A DNA stretch of 64,000 nt from Terriglobales bacterium (GTDB lineage: Bacteria > Acidobacteriota > Terriglobia > Terriglobales > Acidobacteriaceae). The notes below the pieces were generated by a model. The model searched no databases, was not told the DNA's origin, and saw only the letters and a program-made list of their open reading frames with translations. Shown here piece by piece: positions 18,435-27,908 of this stretch. The first letter of the stretch is position 1. Each line of letters opens with the position of its first letter. The stretch covers positions 62,001 to 126,000 of the forward strand of contig DATHMF010000073.1 in the NCBI GenBank assembly GCA_035487355.1, given 5' to 3'. The position numbers and the translations under genes are program-made.

Positions 18435-19919
18435 TCAAAGGCTGTCCGCGAACATAGTTCTGTAGTGTCTGTACCAGTCGCTTTGAAAACGCTCCTCAGG
18501 GTCGTACTTCTTTTTCAGCCGGAGGAATTCTGCGAATTGTGGATAGCAGGTTTCAACCTCCTTCCGGCTGGCATAACGGTGATAGGTCAGATAGTACGTA
18601 CCTCCACGGCGTGCTGCCATGTCGATGAGCCTTCGAAAGGCATCCTCCGAACGCTGAAGCCCTTTGGGGCTGTGAACCGTATGTAGGTTAAAGATCGTGC
18701 ACGCATATGGCTGCTTCGCCCAGGGCAAAAAGCTTTCATCATCGCGCTCGATAAGCCGCACAGTGCCATAAATCAGCTCGACCCTGTTTTTGCGAAAGTC
18801 TTCCCGCACCTCATCGAGAAAGCCCTTCAGCATCGGCCTTGGGACGTTGATCTCAGTGATCATCTCAGTCGCAGGATAAGGAGCGTGGAGCCTCCGGTCG
18901 ATTTCGCGATGGTAATTGTCGGGGTAACTACTCAACTGGTGGGTGTCCGACCAGTATATCTGCCCATTCGTCGAGAGATAGTAATCTGCGTATCTTTCGA
19001 ATGCCTTTTTCTCATTTGTGTGAGCGAGAAACAAAAGCTGTCTCCAGTTCTCATCGGTCAGTTGCTTCTCTGTGGGGGGTATTAGCGTCTCCATGGCTAC
19101 TGGCCGATAGCAGGAGAAAACACCTTTGTGTAGAAAGTCTTCCGAGTCATGCTCGATGGAGAATTGGAAATCGCCATATAGAAATCCGTCTGCAATGCGC
19201 TTCTCAAACGCGACAATCAGGTCGTCCACGGTCCGAATTTCCACCACGCGCTCGACCTTCTTTCTCGGCGCCAGGCGCAATTGCACTGAAGTAACAACTC
19301 CAAAGAGGCCATATCCACCGTGAACCAGCCGAAATAGGTCAGGGTTCTCCGTTCGGCTACACCTGCGGGCAGTCCCCGTCGCGTCTACAAGAACAAAGGA
19401 TTCGACGTCGCTGATAAAGGGCTTCATTTTCAGACCGCGGCCATGCGCATTCGCCGCAATTGTACCGGCCAGCGTCAAGCGATCCGCACCGGTTTGTTTC
19501 TGGGCAATTCCCCAAGGCTGGCCATCCCCATTTTGCAGGGTGAGATAACCGTCAATCAGTTCTGGCCACTCAATCCCCGCTTCAACTTCAATAATTCCAC
19601 GCTTGCAATCCAGATTGAGCACCTGGCTCAGCTTCCGGATATCAATCAGCAACGTGTCAGTACCAAACTGTTGCCCTCCCATCGCGTGCCGCCCACCCGC
19701 AACTGAGATTGCCTTTCGATCTTTGCGGGCAGCACGAACTATGCTCTGCACATCTTCCAGAGAACGTGGCTGTAGAGTTCGCAGCACCCGGGTGGAATTG
19801 AGTTGGGAATGAATGTCGTTGACCTGGATCGATTCAGGTTCTTGCACCAGTCTTCCAGAGGCACGCGATGAAACCACAAGAGCAACTGAACCAACCATGA
19901 ACTCGCGTCTCGAAATCAT
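18435..19919 (-). CDS. FAD-binding oxidoreductase, sugar-lactone oxidase type
   Basis: 494 residues. The N-terminus has a Tat-like twin-arginine start (SRREF) and a hydrophobic stretch (MVGSVALVVSS), so export is plausible. An FAD-binding type 4 (PCMH) domain covers about 45-225, with VAGGRHAMGGQQF and LAGTIAANAHGRG contacting FAD. The C-terminal half resembles the D-arabinono-1,4-lactone oxidase family and ends YDPEERFQSDW. It probably oxidises a sugar, sugar lactone or alditol with oxygen as acceptor; the substrate is unknown. ATG 19919 has AGAGGA. Nothing nearby fixes its role. Confidence 0.78.
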   Translation of the reverse strand: MISRREFMVGSVALVVSSRASGRLVQEPESIQVNDIHSQLNSTRVLRTLQPRSLEDVQSIVRAARKDRKAISVAGGRHAMGGQQFGTDTLLIDIRKLSQVLNLDCKRGIIEVEAGIEWPELIDGYLTLQNGDGQPWGIAQKQTGADRLTLAGTIAANAHGRGLKMKPFISDVESFVLVDATGTARRCSRTENPDLFRLVHGGYGLFGVVTSVQLRLAPRKKVERVVEIRTVDDLIVAFEKRIADGFLYGDFQFSIEHDSEDFLHKGVFSCYRPVAMETLIPPTEKQLTDENWRQLLFLAHTNEKKAFERYADYYLSTNGQIYWSDTHQLSSYPDNYHREIDRRLHAPYPATEMITEINVPRPMLKGFLDEVREDFRKNRVELIYGTVRLIERDDESFLPWAKQPYACTIFNLHTVHSPKGLQRSEDAFRRLIDMAARRGGTYYLTYHRYASRKEVETCYPQFAEFLRLKKKYDPEERFQSDWYRHYRTMFADSL

Positions 19920-20717
19920 CTATCCTCTGTCACTCGTTGGATGAAGGGCGCAGTCGCATATTTTCTTGGGTATTCTACACTTTGCGAATCCCGGGGCGCC
20001 CCCAACGTCCAGTAATTGGACGATTATTCCGGTGCCAGTCCCGAATTGACAGAGGACTATTTTGGGAATTACTTCAAGCTTCCACGTTTTAAAAATCTTG
20101 CCGGAAGCAAGCCAGATACTTTATCTTCACTCATTCTCGTTCATTAGGTCACGTACAAGTGCCGCAACCATGCGGCTGGGTGTAGCAACCACTAGCTTGA
20201 ACAACATCGAACGGGAATGGAAAAACGCTACCGGGTACTCGTGCCTTTATCCGAATCAGTATTTTTGCCCTTACTCTCTTCCGGTTCGGGGCGAGCGATG
20301 GGAACCAAGGGTAGGGGACGGCGAGGATGTATCTGTTGGTCCGGAGGTCCTGGGGGTGGGCTGTCATGGTGCTCCACGACAACTTCACCAGCCGATTCCA
20401 AACGAGTTTCAGTGACCTGATCTGTCTCTTCGGATTTGTCGTTTTGGCGTGCGGGTCGGTCCTTCATAGCGTACCTCTTAAAGCCATTTTAGTCCTGTCG
20501 CAGTCGGCTCAGCCAACTGCAGACGTTATCCGGAGGCGACCTTAAGAGAAAACGAAGAAGTAAGTAGAAACAGGACTGTTTCTATGCAACGAACTTCTGA
20601 TTCATGACACTAGAACAGTAAAGCGATCCGCAGAATTTCCTGCGTATGCGCTCCGAGTCCGGCACGACGGCCGGGCCAGACAAGCGAGCAACCGCAACCA
20701 GGTTAGAGGAGAACACA
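19920..20717. other. About 800-bp region with little clear coding
   Basis: Between the FAD oxidase and the propeller protein no open frame has convincing protein character on the plus strand. One small Pro-rich minus-strand frame (20228-20467) has a ribosome-binding site. The rest holds presumably the divergent promoters; I see no clear hexamers, hairpins or RNA genes. Confidence 0.4.
20228..20467 (-). CDS. Possible small hydrophilic Pro-rich protein
   Basis: A 79-residue frame opens at an ATG preceded by AAGAGGT at seven bases. The product is highly charged and proline-rich (HHDSPPPGPPDQQIHPRRP, then PEPEESKGKNTD), with no hydrophobic core, so it would be disordered. I do not recognise it. 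It is the only frame in this 800-bp stretch with a plausible start, but chance cannot be excluded. Confidence 0.3.
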   Translation of the reverse strand: MKDRPARQNDKSEETDQVTETRLESAGEVVVEHHDSPPPGPPDQQIHPRRPLPLVPIARPEPEESKGKNTDSDKGTSTR

Positions 20718-23159
20718 ATGAAGAAGCGCGATGCCAAGAGAGCAGTTGGAAAGAAGCCGCGGGGCGTGATCAAAGCCAGTGTCCAGTTGAAGGCTGTGAC
20801 GGCAAAGCCAGTTAAGGTCAAACATCTCGATGCTCCGCCACAGCCACGCGTGAAGCGGGAAAGAATTCATCCTCGACGCATTTTGCCGCGGGTGCGGGAA
20901 GGCAAGGAACGGGCGTTTCACAGTGCCACACGCGAGATTTCCTTCCACCTGCAATCGCAGGCATTTTCCCCGACCATAAGAGCTGCGACCGATGATGTGA
21001 CGGTGGTGACCAACACCGAACTAGTCCAGCCCGGACAGCAGGATTTAGCCTCCAGCGTCGGAGAACCCAGTGTTGCTGCCAATGGCCAGGTGGTGGTCTA
21101 CACCGGGAACTGGTATGCAGCCCGCTCCGCAGACGGCGGTCAGACGTTTCAATACATTGATCCTTTCACTGCGTTTCCAGATCCTCCTAACCTGGGCTAT
21201 TGCTGCGACCAGGTGGTGAACTACATCGCCGCGATAGATACTTTCGTATGGTTGCTGCAATACGGCCCCAAAACCGGCCCTCAGGCAGATAACATTCAGC
21301 GCTTAGCTTTCGCCAAGTCAGCTGACGTAGTGGCTGGGCGTTGGCGTTTATTCGACATCACCACGCAAAGCTTGGGCGTCGCCGGGCAGTTCATGGATTT
21401 CCCCGATATCGCGGTAGGGGCAAACGCTCTCTACGTCACGACTAATCTCTTTACCCCTCAGGGACAGTCTGCAGGTGCAGCGGTAGTCCGCCTGCCCTTT
21501 GATGGCATTGATAGTGGGCAGGTGAGGATACAGGTTTTTCTCTCGAACGATCTAAACAGCTTTCGCGTGGCACAGAATTCCGGTACGACTGCGTTTTTTG
21601 CAGCCCACTTCGACACCAGCACGCTGAGAGTGTTCTCCTGGGATGAAAGCCAGGCCTCGCCCATGTCTACCGATATAGGCGTGGCCCGCTGGATCGGCGG
21701 CCAGGGATATCAGTCGCGTACGCCTGACGGGCAGCGCTGGCTGGACCGGGCCGATCCGCGTATTACCGGCGCAACTTTTACAGGTGATGAGGTGTGGTTC
21801 GCCTGGTCCGTTGACAAAGGTTCGAATCAGCGTCCGAATGCGTTTGTGCAGATTGCGCGCATTGATGCTACCAACTTGACGCTGCTCGACAACATCAACG
21901 TTTTCGATCTCAATGCGGCAACCGCCTACGGCGCATTGTCTTCCAACGCTGAGAAGGAAGTCGGAATCTCTTACATGATCGGCGGCGACCAGCAGTTCCC
22001 ATCGCACATGGTGGGTATTTTGACGGGTACGCGTAAAGACATGTTGACTGCGCCGGGTGAGAGGGGAACAGCGGACGCGCAGTGGGGAGACTACTTAACC
22101 GTGCGGCCAGTGTTTCCCGACCAGAAGCTGTTTGCGGCGACAGGATACACCATGAAGGGAGCTGGCGACGGATCGAACCGCGACGCGACACCACGCTATG
22201 TTGTTTTTGGACGCGCCAGCGATGCCGGGGCTGCGCCGGGCCCAGGCCCTGTACCAATTCAGCCGGGACCGCCCACACCACCTCCGACGCCGCCTATGCC
22301 GCCGGGTCCCTTGCCGCCCACACCACCGTCAGATGGCGGACCGATTACTGACGTGAACGCACTGCCGGTCGTGAGCCCCAGTGTGGCAGCCAAGATCAAG
22401 CAAGCATGCGGGTTTACTGGCGGCGCGCCCCAAGCAGCTCCGTGGGCAGCGGTAGCGGCGCCGGCGCCGCTCGATAGTCCAGGGTCGGAACGTTGGCCGG
22501 TCAAGACCGGCACCGATCCAGACAGAGCGAAGGTAGGCAAGAACGTGATTGATGGAAATAATCTCGGGGCCGGCATTGTCGAGACCAGCTTGGAAGAGCT
22601 GATTACCTTTCCGCGGCCGCCCGGCTTGGAAGATCCAAGCAAGGACCCGCCGGCATTCAAGAGCGTTCGGGCTGGAGTCACGGAAATCACCATCTGGAGA
22701 ATCGAGGTCACGATCATCGCGCTGAAGCACGAGAAGGATGGCGACTACCATCTGGTACTCCAGGGCGCCAGCGGCGCGAACATGGTGGGCGAAATCCCGA
22801 CTCCGACTTCCGTATTTGTGGGCGACAGCCCTTGGCTAACCAACATCGGAGAGGCGCGGCAGCAGATTGACGACAAACTCGTGAAACAACTTAACCCCGC
22901 GACCTTTGCGCTGCTGAACGGCAAGTACGTTCCCCACGGGGCGCTGACGTTCCAGCCGCAAGCAGCCGCGCCGGCAGTGCTGTCTTTCACGACGCCGAAG
23001 CCAGGGTCGGGAGTCATACAGCCGTTGTTCGCGACACAAATCACTCCCACGCAAGCCCGGATCACAGGTGTAGGCTTCTTCGATCGGGCCCACGGAGCGA
23101 CCGGCGCCGCGCCCAACGTGATCGAGCTGCATCCCGTTCTGAAGATCGAGTGGGTTTGA
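20718..23159 (+). CDS. Chimeric beta-propeller protein with basic tail and C-terminal IELHPVL module
   Basis: About 813 residues from ATG 20718 (AGAGGAGA ribosome-binding site); the frame also opens earlier at 20646. Residues 1-75 are strongly basic with no signal peptide. Residues about 100-500 look like a sialidase/BNR-type propeller (SVGEPSVAANGQVVVYTGNW, ARSADGGQTFQYI). A Pro-rich hinge follows (PGPVPIQPGPPTPPPTPPMP). The final 150 residues contain GDYHLVLQGASGANMVGEIP and GFFDRAHGATGAAPNVIELH, a module I recall from many bacterial proteins of unknown function. The protein could bind or sense a surface ligand, but no function is assigned. Neighbours give no clue. Confidence 0.7.
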   Translation: MKKRDAKRAVGKKPRGVIKASVQLKAVTAKPVKVKHLDAPPQPRVKRERIHPRRILPRVREGKERAFHSATREISFHLQSQAFSPTIRAATDDVTVVTNTELVQPGQQDLASSVGEPSVAANGQVVVYTGNWYAARSADGGQTFQYIDPFTAFPDPPNLGYCCDQVVNYIAAIDTFVWLLQYGPKTGPQADNIQRLAFAKSADVVAGRWRLFDITTQSLGVAGQFMDFPDIAVGANALYVTTNLFTPQGQSAGAAVVRLPFDGIDSGQVRIQVFLSNDLNSFRVAQNSGTTAFFAAHFDTSTLRVFSWDESQASPMSTDIGVARWIGGQGYQSRTPDGQRWLDRADPRITGATFTGDEVWFAWSVDKGSNQRPNAFVQIARIDATNLTLLDNINVFDLNAATAYGALSSNAEKEVGISYMIGGDQQFPSHMVGILTGTRKDMLTAPGERGTADAQWGDYLTVRPVFPDQKLFAATGYTMKGAGDGSNRDATPRYVVFGRASDAGAAPGPGPVPIQPGPPTPPPTPPMPPGPLPPTPPSDGGPITDVNALPVVSPSVAAKIKQACGFTGGAPQAAPWAAVAAPAPLDSPGSERWPVKTGTDPDRAKVGKNVIDGNNLGAGIVETSLEELITFPRPPGLEDPSKDPPAFKSVRAGVTEITIWRIEVTIIALKHEKDGDYHLVLQGASGANMVGEIPTPTSVFVGDSPWLTNIGEARQQIDDKLVKQLNPATFALLNGKYVPHGALTFQPQAAAPAVLSFTTPKPGSGVIQPLFATQITPTQARITGVGFFDRAHGATGAAPNVIELHPVLKIEWV

Positions 23160-23199
23160 CATGTAGCGGTTCAGCGAGAGGGTAAAACGGGGTGTGAGT

Positions 23200-23793
23200 A
23201 TGGGACTGAACTTGTCGTTCGGCTATGTCGTGCTGTTATCTTTCTGGACGGTCCTGGTGGCCGAGCTAGTAGGCGACAAATCCATTTACAGTGTCGCCTC
23301 GCTCGCGCTGCGCTTTCGGCCAAGAGTAGTCTTCGTGGCGATAACAGCGGCTTTCGCGGCCAAGGCCCTGGCGGCCGTACTGCTCGCCCAAGTGCTGGTC
23401 CAACTGCATTCGCAGTGGGTAGACGTCCTGAGTGCCGCGGCCTTCTTCTTCTCTGCATTGTTCATTTGGTTCAAGGAACCCGAACCCATGCCCAGGCAGC
23501 ATCCGGTGAACACCGGCTGGTGGAAAGCGGCCGCAATCTGCTTCGGCGCGCTCTTCTTCACCGAGTGGGGAGACCCCGGCCAGATTGCGTTGGCGGCCTT
23601 GACCATGAAATCCCATTCTCTTCTGGGAAGTTGGCTGGGTGGAACACTGGCAATGGCAACCAAAGGAGGTTTAGCCATGACGCTTGGCCTAAGCCTGCGC
23701 AACCGGCTTCCCCTGGGCGTGTTGCGGGTTACCGCGTCGGTCTCATGTTGTCTGCTGGGGATTATTGCGCTAGGCGGAATATTTTTTCATTGA
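23200..23793 (+). CDS. TMEM165/GDT1 (UPF0016) family cation transporter
   Basis: About 197 residues in two homologous halves of three membrane helices. Each half carries the family signature E-x-G-D: AELVGDKS near residue 20 and FTEWGDPGQ in the second half. Bacterial members (MntX/MneA type) export manganese; eukaryotic members move calcium or manganese with protons. A GTG six bases upstream (23194) is an alternative start. It stands 40 bases after the propeller gene, possibly co-transcribed. Confidence 0.82.
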   Translation: MGLNLSFGYVVLLSFWTVLVAELVGDKSIYSVASLALRFRPRVVFVAITAAFAAKALAAVLLAQVLVQLHSQWVDVLSAAAFFFSALFIWFKEPEPMPRQHPVNTGWWKAAAICFGALFFTEWGDPGQIALAALTMKSHSLLGSWLGGTLAMATKGGLAMTLGLSLRNRLPLGVLRVTASVSCCLLGIIALGGIFFH

Positions 23794-23920
23794 ACCGGCG
23801 GGCAGGGCAGTTGTCTTAAGAAGCTAGCGCGGTGATGTCGCAGTGTGACTCTATGCGGCCTGATTCTTCAAAAGCTCTGCCACGGTCTTGAGGATTTCGC
23901 GCGAAAGCGCATCATCCGAT

Positions 23921-24019
23921 ACGGCGCGTGCCAAGGCCGTGGTGTTTCTCGCGTCCGACGACAGCAGCTACGTCACGGGAGCGGAATTGTTCGTGGATGG
24001 CGGTTTCGCACAAGTGTAG
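23921..24019 (+). pseudogene. C-terminal remnant of a short-chain dehydrogenase
   Basis: The frame ending at TAG 24017-24019 reads [20 protein letters not shown] followed by FVDGGFAQV, the unmistakable C-terminal end of a classical SDR oxidoreductase. Upstream the SDR similarity stops within about 30 residues, with no Rossmann motif or YxxxK. The rest of the gene is missing. Opposite it on the minus strand another frame ends at about 23851 with a helix-like tail, suggesting two gene ends were joined by deletion. Confidence 0.7.
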
Positions 24020-24049
24020 GCCGTTAGTAGCGGAGGGGTAAGGCATCAA

Positions 24050-24526
24050 TCACTCCCGCGACTCCAGCGTCGGGTCATCTTCCATGATCCCTAGACGAAT
24101 TGGAGGAGCTTTTCGCAACCCCGTCCACGTTTCAGCCACGACGATGGAATTCCCCGGATTTTGCGGATCGTATCGGATCGAAGCCGGCACGCCAATGCGG
24201 CAGTTCTTGGGGTCTACATATTCCTGCAGGTGCGTAACGTCCTGCGAGGCTTCATAGGTGACTCCGGCAACGTCATAGTGAAAGATCAGCATCTGCGCCA
24301 GGCCCGCAGAAGACTTCGTTTTATTTTTAGGATGGTGGGCATCCGGCAGCTCGCAGATATCAATGATGGTTCCGTCAATGATGCGTCCATTGTTGGCCAG
24401 CCACAGGCGGCGTTCGCGCTCACGCTCCTCCGGTGTTTTGCGCCGGCTGTAGAGCCAATAGACTGAGCCCGCGGCCAGGGCGACGGCGACGGCGATAACA
24501 ATGGGATAGAAGCTGAATGCGCTCAT
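24050..24526 (-). CDS. DUF3592-like membrane protein
   Basis: 158 residues with one N-terminal membrane helix (about 7-25, VIAVAVALAAGSVYWLY), a charged segment (TPEERERERRLW), and a small beta domain. IIDGTIIDICE, FHYDVAGVTYEAS and VPASIRYDPQNPGNSIV have the order seen in DUF3592 proteins. The function is unknown. ATG 24526. It is a lone gene on the minus strand. Confidence 0.6.
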   Translation of the reverse strand: MSAFSFYPIVIAVAVALAAGSVYWLYSRRKTPEERERERRLWLANNGRIIDGTIIDICELPDAHHPKNKTKSSAGLAQMLIFHYDVAGVTYEASQDVTHLQEYVDPKNCRIGVPASIRYDPQNPGNSIVVAETWTGLRKAPPIRLGIMEDDPTLESRE

Positions 24527-24697
24527 CGTGCGTGCTTTTTGGGGGGTTGAAGGGCTTGCGTCATTGCGAGCTAACCTTGCAATATATCTAAACTACTACA
24601 GAACTCGGCCAAGCTGAACCATCAATTTTCTTGGATGCACAACCATCCAGTGCGGTTCTCTGTGCTTTGAAGCAGCGCAGGCGTCCAGCCGGCTGTC

Positions 24698-24718
24698 GTG
24701 TGGGCATCTTGCCCACAC
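24698..24718. terminator. Perfect hairpin near the aldolase 3' end
   Basis: GTGTGGGCA and TGCCCACAC form a perfect nine-base stem with a TCT loop. It is followed by GCGCTTTATACT on the plus strand. It lies 67 bases beyond the stop of the minus-strand aldolase gene, so it may terminate that gene. This GTGTGGGCA hairpin looks like a second dispersed palindrome type. Confidence 0.5.
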
Positions 24719-24784
24719 GCGCTTTATACTAGCCCCCTGAGGTTTTTCAAAACCCGCCACCGTGCTGATTTACTAAAACCAGCT

Positions 24785-25429
24785 CTAAACTTTGGCCTTT
24801 TCCCAATCCTTCAGGAATTGTGCCAACCCTTTATCCGTGAGCGGATGATTGAACATTATGTCCAGCACTTTGAACGGAATGGTGGCCACGTGAGAGCCGG
24901 CCAATGCCGCATCCACCACGTGCAACGGATGGCGCACTGAAGCTGTGAGCACCTGGGTTGGATAGTTGTAATTCTTGTAGATCTGCACGATCTGGCGGAT
25001 CAGGTCCATGCCGTTCTGGCTGATGTCATCCAGCCGCCCGACAAAAGGACTGACGTAGGTCGCGCCCGCCTTGGCCACCAGCAGCGCCTGCGTGGGCGAG
25101 AAACACAACGTCATGTTGATTTTGATGCCCTGCTCGCTCAGGCACTTGCAGGCTTTCACTCCGTCGCGGGTCGTGGGTAGCTTGACCACTACATTCTTAT
25201 GCCATTTGGCGTATCCCTGGCCTTCTGTGCACATGGCGCCCGCGTCGGTGGCCACAACTTCTACGCTCACCGGTCCGTTGACCGCTTCGCAGATAGAGAG
25301 AATGGTTTCTTTAAACGGCTTACCCTCTTTGGATACCAGGGAAGGATTGGTGGTGACCCCGTCGAGAATGCCCAGCGCAGCAGCCTCGCGAATCTCGTTA
25401 ATATTGGCGGTATCAATAAAAAATTTCAT
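24785..25429 (-). CDS. Transaldolase / fructose-6-phosphate aldolase family (TalC/MipB)
   Basis: 214 residues, the length of the short transaldolases. It has [16 protein letters not shown] at the N-terminus, [10 protein letters not shown], the Schiff-base Lys in VVVKLP, and [18 protein letters not shown] followed by SPFVGRLDD. It either interconverts pentose-phosphate sugars (transaldolase) or cleaves fructose 6-phosphate. The sequence alone does not separate the two. ATG 25429 follows AGGAC at eight bases. It stands alone. Confidence 0.88.
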   Translation of the reverse strand: MKFFIDTANINEIREAAALGILDGVTTNPSLVSKEGKPFKETILSICEAVNGPVSVEVVATDAGAMCTEGQGYAKWHKNVVVKLPTTRDGVKACKCLSEQGIKINMTLCFSPTQALLVAKAGATYVSPFVGRLDDISQNGMDLIRQIVQIYKNYNYPTQVLTASVRHPLHVVDAALAGSHVATIPFKVLDIMFNHPLTDKGLAQFLKDWEKAKV

Positions 25430-25529
25430 AAGTTTTGTCCTGATTAGATGTTACAACTGCCTGGCCATAGAAAGCTAGAAGCTGTCTAGCGTTGTTGAGG
25501 CCCGCGAAAAACCAGCACTCTCCAAAATT

Positions 25530-25570
25530 GTCATCCTGAGCGAGGGCGAACGCCCGAGTCGAAGGACCCC
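25530..25570. repeat. Dispersed GTCATCCTGAGCG-type intergenic repeat
   Basis: The stretch starts GTCATCCTGAGCG, holds a small GGGCG-CGCCC hairpin, and continues GAGTCGAAGGACC. This wording is found between genes in many bacteria as a dispersed repeat (established observation). It occupies the gap upstream of the aldolase gene. Confidence 0.55.
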
Positions 25571-25701
25571 GAGAATGTTTCGGTTGTTCATACTATTTCA
25601 AGGCATTCTCCGAAGAATCTTGATGAGCATGTTGAGATCCTCGAGAATCACACCTTACAGAAAAATCAGCGTTGATCCGCGGCGAAAGGCTTTTGCGATT
25701 A

Positions 25702-26505
25702 CTAATCACTAACAACGTGATTACTGAGCGTACCGATGCCCTCAATCTTCACCGCTACAACATCGCCTTTATTCAAAGGCCCCACGCCTGCCGGAGTACC
25801 GGTGCAAATGAGATCGAAGGGGAACAACGTCATGATCCGCGATATGTAGCGGATAACCACATCCAGGGAAAAAATCAGGTCCCGCGTACTCCCGCTCTGG
25901 CGCAGCTCGCCGTTGACGATGGTTTCCACTTTAATTCCCGCCCACGGATCAATTTCATCGGTCACGATAGGACCGACCGGGCAGAACGTGTCAAAACCTT
26001 TGGCCCGCGTCCATTGGCCGTCTTTTTTCTGCAAGTCGCGCGCGGTAACGTCGTTAACACAGGTGTAGCCGAAGATGAACGGACGCACGTCCTGGTCGTC
26101 GCGCAGTTTGCGGCAGGTCTTTTTGATGATGACGCCCAGCTCGCCCTCGTAATCCACACGTTCGGAAATCTCAGGCAGGCGAATATCATTCAACGGCCCG
26201 ATGATGCTCGAAGGCGGCTTCAGGAAGAGCAAAGGCTCGGTGGGGACCTCGTTCCCCAGCTCCTTGGCATGGTCGTGGTAGTTGCGCCCAACGCATACGA
26301 TCTTGTGCGGATGCACCGGCGCCATCAGCTTGGCCTCCGAGAGCGGGATGCGCTCCGGCGGAATAAAATCCGGGATGACTGTTCCCCAAGGGTCGGTTTC
26401 GCTGGGTGGAACGCCCAACATGCATGAGATCATCTCCGCGCCATCCACTGTCTCAATAAGTCCGTGGCGGGTCTTGTCTCCCAATTTGAAGCGGCAATAT
26501 TTCAT
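25702..26505 (-). CDS. Fumarylacetoacetate hydrolase family protein
   Basis: About 267 residues. FAH-fold signatures are present: VCVGRNYHDHAKELG, LFLKPPSSIIG, VDYEGELGVII (metal-binding acidic residues) and VNDVTARDLQKKDGQW. Members cleave carbon-carbon bonds or isomerise/decarboxylate in aromatic catabolism, or act as oxaloacetate decarboxylase. The substrate cannot be told here. The frame opens at 26556, but ATG 26505 (MKYCRFKLG) matches the family N-terminus. Confidence 0.85.
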   Translation of the reverse strand: MKYCRFKLGDKTRHGLIETVDGAEMISCMLGVPPSETDPWGTVIPDFIPPERIPLSEAKLMAPVHPHKIVCVGRNYHDHAKELGNEVPTEPLLFLKPPSSIIGPLNDIRLPEISERVDYEGELGVIIKKTCRKLRDDQDVRPFIFGYTCVNDVTARDLQKKDGQWTRAKGFDTFCPVGPIVTDEIDPWAGIKVETIVNGELRQSGSTRDLIFSLDVVIRYISRIMTLFPFDLICTGTPAGVGPLNKGDVVAVKIEGIGTLSNHVVSD

Positions 26506-26916
26506 ATGATGGCTGCATTGTACCTGAGAGGGGTAGTTCTCCACCCATCTGAACAAGGGTTGAGCATCCCTTGTTCTAGTAAATTCCGGGTTTGAGAAGT
26601 GATATCAAACCGTTGCATTTCGAGGATCTGTAGATCATCATTCTCTTTGAGGCATTTCTTAAAGCATTTGAGAATGCGTGGCTTAGGCCGATGAACGAAA
26701 TGGTCTTTGAAAATTCGTTGCCAGTAAGATCGAACGGGTGAGTTTTTGCGCTCTTGGGGCTGTCTTCATTATTTGCTTTCATCACGTCCCCCAGACTGCC
26801 AGCAAGTCCCCCATCCCCGATCGATCTTAGCCAGTAATGACGCGGGTCAGACGTGATTTTGGGCACTTCAACCACAAGCCAGCAAGTGGGGTGGGGGGAC
26901 GACCTAAAACAAAGAA
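26506..26916. other. Gap with one hairpin and no supported gene
   Basis: No convincing coding frame. A 99-residue minus-strand frame (26576-26875) has no recognisable features. GAACAAGGG (26551-26559) and CCCTTGTTC (26568-26576) form a perfect nine-base stem without a T tract. It lies downstream of the ugd-uxs transcript and just upstream of the FAH gene, so it may be a terminator or processing site. Confidence 0.4.
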
Positions 26917-27885
26917 TCAGGCGGTTCGAACCGGAGTCTTCTCCTGGGCGACTGCCTGCTGGAAATATGGAAGTGAAAGCTTAAGTCCGGCTTCCAGGTC
27001 AATTTTGGGCTCCCAGCCCAGCAACTGACGCGCTTTGGTGATATCGGGACGGCGCTGCTTGGGGTCATCTTGCGGTAACGGCTCGTATTTGATGCTGCTC
27101 TTGGAGCCGGTGATCTTCAGCACCTGCTTTGCACACTCCAGGATCGTGAACTCGGACGGATTGCCAATATTGACCGGCAGCACCTCTGAAGACGCCATGA
27201 GCCGCACAAACCCATCAATTTCATCGGAGACGTAGCAAAAGCTGCGCGTCTGGCTTCCGTCGCCGTAAACCGTGAGCGGCTCTCCCCGCAGTGCCTGCTT
27301 CATGAAGTTAGGTACCACTCGCCCGTCGTTCAGTTGCATCCGGGGCCCGTAGGTGTTGAAAATTCTGACAATGCGAACATCCACCTTCCAGTAGCGGTGC
27401 GCAGCCATGGTCGCCGCTTCAGAAAAGCGCTTGGATTCGTCATAGACCGACCGCGGGCCGATGGGGTTCACATGGCCCCAATAGCTCTCTTTTTGCGGAT
27501 GCTCAAGCGGATCGCCGTAGCACTCCGAAGTGGAAGACAGAAAGAACCGCGCCGAATATTTCCTGGCAAGCTCTAACGCATTAAAAGTTCCTTCCGATCC
27601 GACTTTCAGCGTGGCGATGCCGTGGGTCATGTAGTCCACCGGGCTGGCGGGAGAGGCAAGGTGGTAAATCTGATCTACATGGCCGAGATCGAAGGGCTTG
27701 CAGATATCCTGCTCAACAAACTCGAACTTTGAGTCGCGCGCAAGGTGCTGCAGGTTTTCTTTTCGTCCCGTCAGCAAATTATCTACAGCAACGACCGAAT
27801 GGCCACTGCCAAGTAAGGCGTCACACAAATGCGAGCCCAAGAAGCCGGCCGCACCTGTGACTAAAATTCTTTGGGTTGGCTGCAA
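26917..27885 (-). CDS. UDP-glucuronate decarboxylase (UDP-xylose synthase)
   Basis: About 322 residues, an extended SDR with the NAD motif [10 protein letters not shown]. It carries the UXS-specific strings [46 protein letters not shown] (catalytic Tyr and Lys) and [11 protein letters not shown]. It oxidises and decarboxylates UDP-glucuronate to UDP-xylose. It follows ugd on the same strand, so the pair makes UDP-xylose from UDP-glucose for the glycan cluster. The start is a TTG: 27885 has GAGGA at good spacing, while 27897 is an alternative. Confidence 0.85.
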   Translation of the reverse strand: MQPTQRILVTGAAGFLGSHLCDALLGSGHSVVAVDNLLTGRKENLQHLARDSKFEFVEQDICKPFDLGHVDQIYHLASPASPVDYMTHGIATLKVGSEGTFNALELARKYSARFFLSSTSECYGDPLEHPQKESYWGHVNPIGPRSVYDESKRFSEAATMAAHRYWKVDVRIVRIFNTYGPRMQLNDGRVVPNFMKQALRGEPLTVYGDGSQTRSFCYVSDEIDGFVRLMASSEVLPVNIGNPSEFTILECAKQVLKITGSKSSIKYEPLPQDDPKQRRPDITKARQLLGWEPKIDLEAGLKLSLPYFQQAVAQEKTPVRTA

Positions 27886-27908
27886 AGCATTCCTCAATGG
27901 TTCGTCTA

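Noticed and set aside
20062..20415. 117-residue plus-strand frame in the 800-bp gap
   Set aside because: No ribosome-binding site, unusual composition and no family features.
26576..26875. 99-residue minus-strand frame downstream of the UDP-xylose synthase gene
   Set aside because: No recognised motif and no supporting start signal; treated as non-coding.
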